Source: an uncultured Clostridia bacterium
Lineage (GTDB): Bacteria; Bacillota; Clostridia; Lachnospirales; Anaerotignaceae
Length of the DNA: 36,773 nucleotides
Assembly (NCBI GenBank): GCA_944384255.1
Contig: CALWSS010000073.1
Span: 1-36,773, forward strand
Reading direction: 5' to 3'
Part shown: piece after piece, positions 1 through 7,382 of the stretch
How positions within the stretch are numbered: position 1 is the first letter of the stretch
How the letters are laid out: each line of letters begins with the position of its first letter
Notes under the pieces: model-generated
Told to the model about the DNA's origin: nothing
The model's database searches: none
Seen by the model: only the letters and a program-made list of their open reading frames with translations
Translations under genes and position numbers: made by a program

Positions 1-2
1 CC

Positions 3-704
3 GATATGGATGAGTTTCCTGTTTCCGAAATACTTGCTATGGAAAAAGAAGTTTTGGGCATTTATATAAGCGGACACCCGCTTTCGGAATATGAGGATAT
101 ACTTAAACGCAAAGTAAGTGTTACAAGCCGTGACTTTATAAAAGGCGACGATGATATATGTGCCGTTAATGACGGGCAGAAAGTTATTTTAGGCGGTATT
201 GTAAATGCCAAAAAAATTAAATATACAAAAAACAACAAAATAATGGCGTTTTTAACTGTTGAGGACATGTACGGCAGTGTTGAAACCGTTGTTTTTCCTA
301 ATGTATACACTATGTGCCAAAGCTTTATAAATGTTGGTGATGTAGTTATTGTAAAGGGAAAAGCAGATGTGCCTTCCGACAGCGACGCTAAGCTTATAGC
401 AGAGGAAATCCGGCCTTTAACAGATGACGAGACTGAGGAAAACATTGAAATAACCGTTCCGGATAAGTTATATTTAAAAGCCGAAAACATGGAAGTATTT
501 TCAAAGGCAACTAAGCTTTTAAAGGAATTTCCCGGCGAAATACCGGTAATAATTAAAATAGACGAAACAGGCAAAGTAATGAAAGGCTCAAAAGACTGCT
601 GTGTTTGTGATGATGAAATGCTTTTAGACGGATTAAAGCTTATGCTTGGGGATACTAATGTAGTAATGAGATATAAAAAAAGCAATATATCTGATAAAAT
701 ATAA
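3..704 (+). CDS. dnaE: DNA polymerase III alpha subunit, C-terminal part
   Basis: The reading frame is open from the first bases and ends in TAA, so only about the last 234 residues of a protein of more than 1,100 residues are present. It is the replicative polymerase of the DnaE type. The visible segment has the sequence ISGHPLSEY typical of the stretch after the polymerase core, followed by an OB-fold (from about GGIVNAKKIKYTKNNK to VGDVVIVKGK) and then the small C-terminal domain. The catalytic PHP and palm regions lie outside the window. No terminator is seen in the 90 bp before pyruvate kinase, so the two genes may be cotranscribed. The ATG at 6 is an internal methionine, not the start. 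Identification is secure from the motif order; DnaE1 versus DnaE3 type cannot be decided from this fragment. Confidence 0.9.
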   Translation, partial: DMDEFPVSEILAMEKEVLGIYISGHPLSEYEDILKRKVSVTSRDFIKGDDDICAVNDGQKVILGGIVNAKKIKYTKNNKIMAFLTVEDMYGSVETVVFPNVYTMCQSFINVGDVVIVKGKADVPSDSDAKLIAEEIRPLTDDETEENIEITVPDKLYLKAENMEVFSKATKLLKEFPGEIPVIIKIDETGKVMKGSKDCCVCDDEMLLDGLKLMLGDTNVVMRYKKSNISDKI

Positions 705-794
705 CAGCTTTGGGCATAATGATTTTAAGAAACAAGCATATAACATTTTTTATAAATTTGACAAAAACCATAAATTTTTAATTAGGAGGCTTAT

Positions 795-2558
795 ATGAAG
801 CGAACCAAAATAGTATGTACTCTCGGGCCTGCAACAAATACTGAAGAAAAGGTAAGAGAGCTTATAGAAAACGGCATGGATGCCGCAAGAATTAATTTTT
901 CCCATGGTGATTATGAATCACGTACTGTTCTTATAAATGCTGTTAAAAAAGTACGTCAGGAAATGAATGTGCCTATACCTCTTATACTGGACACAAAAGG
1001 CCCTGAAATACGTATTAAAACTTTTAAAGACAACAAAAAAATATATCTTGAGTCAGGCAGCAGATTTATACTCACAACAAAAGAAGTGGAAGGCAATGAA
1101 AGTATGGTAAGCGTTACATACCAAAACCTTCCATTAGAGCTTGAAAAAGGCAGCAGAGTTCTTATTGACGACGGACTTGTTGAGCTTAAAGTTTTAAACA
1201 TTGAAGATACAGACATTGAGTGTGAAGTTATAAACGGCGGATTTTTAAGCTCTAACAAAGGCGTAAATATCCCGGATGTATATATTAATCTGCCTATACT
1301 TACTCAAAGGGATATTGATGACCTTATATTCGGCATTAAAATGGGCTTTGATTATGTAGCGGCTTCTTTTATACGTTCAGCCGGTGATGTGCTTAAAATT
1401 CGTCGTGTCCTTGAGGAAAACGGCGGAAAGGATATATTTATAATTTCCAAAATAGAAAACCGTGAAGGTGTTAAAAATATAGATGATATTTTAGCAGTTT
1501 CAGACGGAATAATGGTTGCCAGAGGCGATTTAGGTGTTGAAATACCTATTGACGAAGTGCCGCTTGTGCAAAAAGAACTTATTAAAAAGGCAAATGATGC
1601 ATGTAAGCCGGTTATTACGGCAACACAAATGCTGGAGTCTATGGTTTCTAACCCAAGACCTACAAGAGCTGAAGCAAGTGACGTGGCAAATGCCATATTT
1701 GACGGCAGCGATGCCATAATGCTTTCTGGTGAAACGGCTCAGGGCAATTATCCGGCAGAGGCTGTTGAGATAATGGCTAAAATAGCCGAAACAACTGAAA
1801 ACAGTATTGATTATACCCATAAATTAAGAAGTAACTTTAACAGTATGCACCGCAACATGACAAATGCCATAAGCTATGCTGCCTGTGCCACAGCTGCAGA
1901 ACTTAATACAAGCTGTATTGCTACTGTTACAAAGTCAGGCCTTACGGCAAGAATGATAGCCAAGTATAAACCGGTATGCCCTATAGCTGCCAGCAGCTCT
2001 TCAGAAAGGGTTTGGCGACAGCTTAATCTCGTTTGGGGTTGTAAACCGGTGCTTGAAAAAGAAATAGCCGACAACAGCAAAGTATTTGACCTTGCTTTAA
2101 GCACAGCCGTTAAAAGCGGTCTTGCACAAAACGGCGACACTGTTGTTATAGCCATAGGCGTGCCTGTTGGTGTTTCAGGCTCTACAAACACAATGCGTGT
2201 TGATATTGTAGGCAATGTTATCTGCAAGGGAAAAGGTGTAGGCGACAAAAGAGTATCAGGCAAGGCCGATGTTATAAAGTTTGCCGGTGAAGCCGGAAAA
2301 AAGTTTAAAACAGGGGATATACTTGTAACAAGCAAAACCGATAACTCCATACTGCCGTATATAAAACGTGCCAGTGCCCTTGTAATAGGCCCAATGGATA
2401 ACGGACAGAATGCTTATGCCGAACTTATAGGCAATATACTTGATATTCCTGTTGTTATGTGTGGAGTAAATGTTACAGACCTTATTAAAGACGAAACACT
2501 TATAACTGTAGACGGCAAAAAAGGCTTTGTATATTTCGGCATACCGGAAGAAGAATAA
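795..2558 (+). CDS. pyk: Pyruvate kinase
   Basis: This enzyme converts phosphoenolpyruvate and ADP to pyruvate and ATP in the last step of glycolysis. The N-terminus (KRTKIVCTLGPAT) and ARINFSHG are family signatures, ISKIENREG carries the catalytic lysine, and ATQMLESM with SGETAQG are the usual active-site and B-domain-proximal motifs. At 587 residues it is about 110 longer than minimal pyruvate kinases. The extra part (roughly 475-587) is the swivelling PEP-utilising-type domain found in Bacillus and many Clostridia. AGGAGG at 784-789 fixes the ATG start. It follows dnaE directly; pfkA, which often lies between the two in Clostridia, is absent here. A terminator follows. Confidence 0.97.
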   Translation: MKRTKIVCTLGPATNTEEKVRELIENGMDAARINFSHGDYESRTVLINAVKKVRQEMNVPIPLILDTKGPEIRIKTFKDNKKIYLESGSRFILTTKEVEGNESMVSVTYQNLPLELEKGSRVLIDDGLVELKVLNIEDTDIECEVINGGFLSSNKGVNIPDVYINLPILTQRDIDDLIFGIKMGFDYVAASFIRSAGDVLKIRRVLEENGGKDIFIISKIENREGVKNIDDILAVSDGIMVARGDLGVEIPIDEVPLVQKELIKKANDACKPVITATQMLESMVSNPRPTRAEASDVANAIFDGSDAIMLSGETAQGNYPAEAVEIMAKIAETTENSIDYTHKLRSNFNSMHRNMTNAISYAACATAAELNTSCIATVTKSGLTARMIAKYKPVCPIAASSSSERVWRQLNLVWGCKPVLEKEIADNSKVFDLALSTAVKSGLAQNGDTVVIAIGVPVGVSGSTNTMRVDIVGNVICKGKGVGDKRVSGKADVIKFAGEAGKKFKTGDILVTSKTDNSILPYIKRASALVIGPMDNGQNAYAELIGNILDIPVVMCGVNVTDLIKDETLITVDGKKGFVYFGIPEEE

Positions 2559-2583
2559 ACTTAGTAAAAATAATAAATAATTT

Positions 2584-2622
2584 AAGGCGTTTGAAATTTA
2601 TATTCAGGCGCCTTTTTTATTT
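2584..2622 (+). terminator. Rho-independent terminator after pyk
   Basis: A 12-bp stem (2584-2595 with 2603-2614, two G-U pairs) closes a 7-nt loop and runs into a T-rich tract. It lies 26 bp after the pyk stop. Confidence 0.85.
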
Positions 2623-2757
2623 TTTATTTATTAAAAAAGACAAAATTTATTTTATTGGGAAATATTTTTTTCATTTTTGTATTGCCCCAAAGGTATATTA
2701 AGATTTATTATATTGTATGAAAGCTTTAAACTTTAATATACGAAAGGATTGATTAAT

Positions 2758-4218
2758 ATGGCACTTATGACAGGCGAACAGTATATTGAAAGCATTAAAA
2801 AAATAAAAATGAGGATATATATGTTTGGCAAGGAGTATGAAACGGCTGTTGGTAATCCAATTTTACAGCCTTCACTTAATTCCGTAAGAATGACTTATGA
2901 TTTAGCCAATAATCCAAGATATGCCGATTTAATGACGGCTAAAAGCCATTTGACAGGCGAAACTATTAACCGTTTTACTCATATACATCAAAACCCTGAT
3001 GATTTGGTTAAAAAAGTAAAAATGCAAAGGCTCTGTGGACAGAAAACAGCGGCATGCTTCCAAAGATGTGTAGGCCTTGATGCCATAAATGCAGTTTACA
3101 GCACAACTTTTGAGATAGATAAAAAATACGGTACTGATTATCACGAGAAATTTAAAAAATACGTTCAGTACTGTCAGGAAAAAGACCTTACAATAGACGG
3201 AGCCATGACAGACCCTAAAGGCGACAGAGGTCTTTCCCCAAGCAAACAGGCAGACCCAGACCTTTATTTAAGAGTAGTTGAAAGACGTCCTGACGGTATT
3301 GTTGTAAGGGGAGCAAAGGCACATCAGACAGGTATTTGCAATTCCCATGAGGTACTTGTTATGCCTACTGTAGCCATGGGCCCTGACGACAAGGATTATG
3401 CACTTTCTTTTGCTGTTCCTCTTGATGCCAAAGGACTTTTTATGATTGTAGGCCGTCAAAGCTGTGACACAAGAAAGCTGGAAGGCTCAAAACTTGATGT
3501 AGGCAACAGAGCTTTTGGCGGAGTAGAGGCTCTTACTGTATTTGACAATGTATTTGTGCCAAATGACAGAATATTTATGAACGGTGAAACAGAGTTTTGT
3601 TCAATGCTTGTTGAAAGATTTGCAGGCTACCACAGACAGAGTTACGGCGGCTGCAAAGTAGGCGTTGGCGATGTGCTTATAGGTGCTGCTGCTGTTGCTG
3701 CCGAAATAAACGGTGTGCCTAAGGCCAGCCATATTAAAGATAAGCTTATTGAGATGATTCATCTTAACGAAACACTTTACTCCTGCGGTATTGCCTGCTC
3801 CTGTGAAGGTGTTATGACAGAGTCGGGAAACTGCCTTATTGATTTGCTTTTAGCCAATGTATGTAAGCAAAATGTAACAAGACTGCCTTATGAAATAGCC
3901 CGTCTTGCTCAGGATATAGCCGGGGGACTTATGGTAACGGCTCCTTCGGAAGTAGATATTGATAACCCTGTAACCGGGCCTTACATAGCTAAGTATTTTA
4001 AAGGTGTTTCCGGTGTATCAGCTAAAGACAGAATACGTATTATGCGACTTATAGAAAACCTTACATTGGGCACAGCCGCTGTTGGATACCTTACGGAATC
4101 AATGCACGGAGCAGGAAGTCCACAGGCACAAAGGATTATGATTTCTCGTCAGGGTGATTTGGAGAGCAAAAAGAAAATGGCCAAGGCTATAGCTCATTTT
4201 GGTGAAGATAATGAGTAA
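2758..4218 (+). CDS. abfD: 4-hydroxybutyryl-CoA dehydratase / vinylacetyl-CoA delta-isomerase
   Basis: This homotetrameric enzyme uses FAD and [4Fe-4S] to dehydrate 4-hydroxybutyryl-CoA to crotonyl-CoA, a ketyl-radical reaction in 4-aminobutyrate and succinate fermentation. The 486-residue protein resembles Clostridium aminobutyricum AbfD throughout (MTAEQYIES-like start, DPKGDRGL, GYHRQSYGGCKVG, SMHGAGSPQAQR). The cluster ligands of AbfD are conserved: Cys100 and Cys104 (ACFQRC), His292 and Cys299. The start is ATG 2758, with AAAGGA at 2743-2748; an in-frame TTG at 2749 has no spacing for that site. It overlaps the next gene. No 4-hydroxybutyrate dehydrogenase or CoA-transferase gene lies in the window, so the pathway partners must be elsewhere. 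Oxygen sensitivity of the family fits a strict anaerobe. Confidence 0.93.
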   Translation: MALMTGEQYIESIKKIKMRIYMFGKEYETAVGNPILQPSLNSVRMTYDLANNPRYADLMTAKSHLTGETINRFTHIHQNPDDLVKKVKMQRLCGQKTAACFQRCVGLDAINAVYSTTFEIDKKYGTDYHEKFKKYVQYCQEKDLTIDGAMTDPKGDRGLSPSKQADPDLYLRVVERRPDGIVVRGAKAHQTGICNSHEVLVMPTVAMGPDDKDYALSFAVPLDAKGLFMIVGRQSCDTRKLEGSKLDVGNRAFGGVEALTVFDNVFVPNDRIFMNGETEFCSMLVERFAGYHRQSYGGCKVGVGDVLIGAAAVAAEINGVPKASHIKDKLIEMIHLNETLYSCGIACSCEGVMTESGNCLIDLLLANVCKQNVTRLPYEIARLAQDIAGGLMVTAPSEVDIDNPVTGPYIAKYFKGVSGVSAKDRIRIMRLIENLTLGTAAVGYLTESMHGAGSPQAQRIMISRQGDLESKKKMAKAIAHFGEDNE

Positions 4219-4498
4219 TAATTTAAACGCAATTGAAAGTTTCATAGAAAAAAATATACGGCCATATTTAATAAGCCATAACGGAGATATGGAAATAGTA
4301 AGCTTTGATAAAAGCATACTTCGGGTAAAGCTTATTGGCCAGTGCATGACATGTCCGGCTTCGGCAGATACATTTGAAGAAAGTATAAAAAATGTGCTTT
4401 TATCGGAGTTTAAAGAGTTAAAAGATGTAATTCTTGTAAATGATGTGCCGGATGACATGCTGGATATGGCTTTAAAAATACTGAATCACAAAATATAA
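4211..4498 (+). CDS. NifU C-terminal-domain Fe-S scaffold-like protein
   Basis: A 95-residue protein made of a single NifU C-terminal (Nfu-type) domain, which in other systems holds or transfers an Fe-S cluster through a CxxC pair. The pair is visible in GQCMTCPAS. The start chosen is ATG 4211, inside the last codons of the dehydratase gene, giving an 8-nt overlap and probable translational coupling. An upstream in-frame TTG at 4199 has no ribosome-binding site. The exclusive pairing with a [4Fe-4S] dehydratase suggests, by inference, that it helps load or repair that cluster. General Fe-S housekeeping is the alternative. A terminator follows, so this is a two-gene operon. Confidence 0.85.
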   Translation: MSNNLNAIESFIEKNIRPYLISHNGDMEIVSFDKSILRVKLIGQCMTCPASADTFEESIKNVLLSEFKELKDVILVNDVPDDMLDMALKILNHKI

Positions 4499-4501
4499 TT
4501 T

Positions 4502-4543
4502 AAAGAGCCTTCTGTGTTATTTAATACAGAGGCTCTTTTTTTG
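4502..4543 (+). terminator. Terminator after the abfD operon
   Basis: AAAGAGCC (4502-4509) pairs with GGCTCTTT (4531-4538), and the inner TCTGT pairs with ACAGA across one mismatch. A run of T residues follows. Confidence 0.88.
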
Positions 4544-4687
4544 CAAAAACCAGTATTAACAAATTGTTTACACTATATCCATTTCGGATACATAATTTAA
4601 TGGCATAATACAAAACATAGAAGCAAACATAACCCCTTAAAATTACAAACCCTAATAAAAAAATTGCATTAAAACCCCTTCTAAAAC

Positions 4688-4718
4688 AAAAGTACCGGTC
4701 TGAAAAGGCCGGTATTTT
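4688..4718 (-). terminator. Hairpin between the convergent abfD and permease genes
   Basis: A 10-bp stem (4689-4698 with 4709-4718, one G-U pair) has T-rich flanks on both strands. It lies past the stop of the minus-strand permease and probably ends that transcript. The rest of 4544-4782 is AT-rich with no gene that I can support. Confidence 0.55.
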
Positions 4719-4782
4719 TATTTATATCATATAAATTCCAGTTGAAAATGTTTAAATAATTTAATCTGTATCTTTCATATCA

Positions 4783-5565
4783 TTAAACATATTTTACTAT
4801 GTTGAATATATTCAGCACTATAAGAGAGATTAGAAGCAGTATAAAAAGCTTGTCTACAGTTTTTGAGCTTACCTTGTTATTTACAAACCTTCCACATTCA
4901 CTGCCTAATATAGCGCCTAATATCATTCCGATAAGTATTAAAATATTAAATGACGGTATGTTTTTTGAGGCAACTGTTTGCACAAAGCTTGCTATCTGTG
5001 AAAAAAGTATTATATAAAGTGAGTTTATAACTGCTACTTTTGACGGCATAGAGAACAAAAACAGCAGTACAGCCATATTCATAGGCCCGCTTCCACCGCT
5101 TAAAAATGCCGAAATTACGCCTAAAACAAAGCCTACAATAACGCAGAGAGCTTTGTTTTTTATACTGTATGTGTGAACTTTGCTTTTAAAAACCGTAAAT
5201 ATTAAAACAGGTATAAGCATAAAAAGCAGTATTGCCGCCTGAACCATAGCCGACATATCGGCTGAAGGCAAAAGGGATATTAAAGCTGTAAACACTTTTT
5301 TGCCGGCAATGCCGCCTATACATGAGCCAATGGCTAATGGTGTGCTTATGGATAAATCCATTTGGACATCTTTTTTAACTACGGCTTTTGAAACGGAATA
5401 TGCCGTCATTACAAGAACGGTACAGCTTGACAGAAAGTTAATAACCTGCGGGCTTACAAGGCCGAAAGCATCCAGAACGGGCTTTATTATTACTCCGCCG
5501 CCAAGACCACATATACGGCCTATAACGCAGGCCATAAAACTGACTAAAACAAATATAATATACAT
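4783..5565 (-). CDS. TauE/SafE-family membrane permease
   Basis: A 260-residue, very hydrophobic protein with about seven to eight predicted membrane segments in two similar halves, as in the TauE/SafE (sulfite exporter) family. The first half carries the family loop GRICGLGGGVIIKP and the second half repeats the pattern as SAFLSGGSGPMNM. Members move small anions such as sulfite, sulfoacetate or other organosulfonates; the substrate cannot be read from sequence. The start is ATG 5565, with GGAG six bases upstream; an in-frame TTG at 5577 overlaps that ribosome-binding site and is rejected. It lies 75 bp downstream of the hydrogenase gene on the same strand, with a hairpin between them, so it may be a partly attenuated last gene of that operon. 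Confidence 0.85.
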   Translation of the reverse strand: MYIIFVLVSFMACVIGRICGLGGGVIIKPVLDAFGLVSPQVINFLSSCTVLVMTAYSVSKAVVKKDVQMDLSISTPLAIGSCIGGIAGKKVFTALISLLPSADMSAMVQAAILLFMLIPVLIFTVFKSKVHTYSIKNKALCVIVGFVLGVISAFLSGGSGPMNMAVLLFLFSMPSKVAVINSLYIILFSQIASFVQTVASKNIPSFNILILIGMILGAILGSECGRFVNNKVSSKTVDKLFILLLISLIVLNIFNIVKYV

Positions 5566-5599
5566 TTTTTTCTCCAATATTAATTAAGTTGTATTTATT

Positions 5600-5629
5600 A
5601 AAGGGCATCGGTAAGAGCCGACACCCTTT
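5600..5629 (-). terminator. Hairpin between hydrogenase and permease genes
   Basis: A 12-bp stem with two G-U pairs (5600-5611 with 5618-5629) and a 6-nt loop lies just after the hydrogenase stop. The T-tract on the minus strand is short, so it may be a weak terminator or a 3' end stabiliser rather than a full stop. Confidence 0.5.
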
Positions 5630-5639
5630 AAGAGTGTAT

Positions 5640-7382
5640 TTATGAATTACTGCCAATTTCAGAAGGCATTGCCCAGCCATGGTGGTCGGTATGCAAAAGC
5701 TCTTCGGCTTTTTCTGAAAGAGGTGTTTCAAGATAGTTTTTGTAAAGATTTACAATTACAGGGTTTTCATGGGAGTACCGGATTTGAGAGTTCTTATCCA
5801 GTGTATAAAGCTCGTTACCCCTTATGGCATAAAGCTCACTGCCTTCATGTATAGGCTGACCGCCGCCGCCGGAACAGCCGCCGGGACATGCCATTATTTC
5901 CACAAAATCAAAATGTTCTTTGCCGCTTCTTATATCTTTAATTAGCTTTCGGGCATTGCCAAGACCGCTGGCAACGGCTATATTTAATTCTTTTTGGCCT
6001 AATTTAAACACGGCTTTTTTAATTCCGCTTTCTATTCGTACATCTTTAAACATGTCAGGCTCAGGGTTATGGCCTTCTACAATAAAGTATGCAGTTCTTA
6101 AAGCCGCTTCCATAACTCCGCCTGTTGTGCCGAATATTACTCCGGCACCGCTGCTGGTTTCTATTGGATTGTCAAAAGGCATGTCGCTTAAGCTTTCAAC
6201 ATTTATGTGCTCGGCACGTATTATTTTAACAAGCTCACGGGTTGTAAGAACCAAATCCACATCATGGCCTGTTTTGGCATCGTCCATTGTAGGAAGTGAG
6301 GCTTCTTTCTTTTTAGCTACACACGGCATAATTGAAACAAAAAACAGTTTTTCTGCCGGTATACCCATTACTTTTGAATAATAATCCTTTAGTATGGCAC
6401 CGAACATCTGCTGAGGTGACTTGGCTGTTGAAAGGCAGTCTACCATATCCGGGTACTGGGATTTCATAAAACGTACCCATGCCGGACAGCAGGAAGTAAA
6501 AAGAGGGTACTTGTTTTCACCTTCCGAAAGCCGCTTTATAAGCTCACTGCCTTCTTCCATAATAGTAAGGTCGGCTGAAAAATCGGTATCAAAAACATAC
6601 TTAACACCCATTCTTTTAAGTGCCGCCGTTATTTTGCCTACAGTTGCCTTTTCACGCTCAATGCCTAATTCTTCACCCCAAGAAGCTCTTACGGCAGGGG
6701 CTATTTGTGCCACAACTACTTTATTTTCATCGGCTAAGGCATCAAAAAACTTATCTGTATCGTCCCGGCAATAAAGAGCACCTACAGGACAGTGAGTAAT
6801 GCACTGGCCGCATATTGAGCAGTCGGAATCCATAATACGTCTGTTTTTAGCTACATCTACCGTTGTTCTGGAACCGGTGCCGTCTACATCCCAAATATGA
6901 AGGCTCTGCACTTTATCACAAATTTGTATACATCTCATGCATTTTATACACTTTGAGGCATCTCTTTTGAGTATGGCTCTTGGGCTCCAGTTCTTTTTAG
7001 GCACTATTTTTTCGTAGGCCGTTTCATATATGCCTAAATCGTTGGCTACTTTTTGCAGTGCACAGTTGCCGCTTCTTGAACAGTAAGCACAGTTTGTGTT
7101 GTGCTGGGATAGTATAAGCTCTACATTAACCCTTCTGGCTTCACGTACCTTTGGGCTGTTGGTGTATACTTTCATTCCTTCACGAACGGAGTTGTTGCAG
7201 GATGATATAAGCCTGTCCATGCCTTCTATTTCAACTATACAAACACGGCAGGCGGCTATTTCGTTAATGTCTTTAAGATAGCAGAGGGTAGGTATATTTA
7301 TACCGGCGGCTTTGGCGGCTTCCAGTATAGTGGTGTTTTCGCTTACCTCAACAGGTATGTTGTCTATTGTAAGTTTTACCAT
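5640..7382 (-). CDS. hydA: [FeFe] hydrogenase, CpI-like (M3) catalytic subunit
   Basis: Catalyses reversible proton reduction to H2 at an H-cluster. The 580-residue layout matches Clostridium pasteurianum CpI almost position for position. A [2Fe-2S] domain has Cys34, 45, 48 and 62. The His-ligated cluster has His94, Cys98, 101 and 107. Two [4Fe-4S] motifs follow (CIKCMRCIQIC near 145 and CSICGQCITHCP near 188). The H-cluster signatures are L1 TSCCPAW (Cys298 and 299), L2 MPCVAKKKE (Cys354) and L3 EIMACPGGCSGGGGQP (Cys499 and 503). The small-subunit-like C-terminus is fused. AAAGGAGG precedes ATG 7382, and the start overlaps the end of the upstream flavoprotein gene by 7 nt. That coupling suggests a heteromeric NAD(P)H-linked enzyme rather than a simple ferredoxin hydrogenase. 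Maturases HydEFG are not in the window. Confidence 0.96.
   Translation of the reverse strand: MVKLTIDNIPVEVSENTTILEAAKAAGINIPTLCYLKDINEIAACRVCIVEIEGMDRLISSCNNSVREGMKVYTNSPKVREARRVNVELILSQHNTNCAYCSRSGNCALQKVANDLGIYETAYEKIVPKKNWSPRAILKRDASKCIKCMRCIQICDKVQSLHIWDVDGTGSRTTVDVAKNRRIMDSDCSICGQCITHCPVGALYCRDDTDKFFDALADENKVVVAQIAPAVRASWGEELGIEREKATVGKITAALKRMGVKYVFDTDFSADLTIMEEGSELIKRLSEGENKYPLFTSCCPAWVRFMKSQYPDMVDCLSTAKSPQQMFGAILKDYYSKVMGIPAEKLFFVSIMPCVAKKKEASLPTMDDAKTGHDVDLVLTTRELVKIIRAEHINVESLSDMPFDNPIETSSGAGVIFGTTGGVMEAALRTAYFIVEGHNPEPDMFKDVRIESGIKKAVFKLGQKELNIAVASGLGNARKLIKDIRSGKEHFDFVEIMACPGGCSGGGGQPIHEGSELYAIRGNELYTLDKNSQIRYSHENPVIVNLYKNYLETPLSEKAEELLHTDHHGWAMPSEIGSNS

Noticed and set aside
62..685. 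Long open frames opposite dnaE, pyk, aspS, hydrogenase and other genes
   Set aside because: They lie antisense or out of frame within strongly identified genes, lack ribosome-binding sites and show no family resemblance; they follow from codon usage of the true frame.
758..789. TTGACA before pyk as a promoter
   Set aside because: A -10 box at normal spacing would fall on the ribosome-binding site, so this cannot drive pyk translation properly; it is probably chance in AT-rich DNA.
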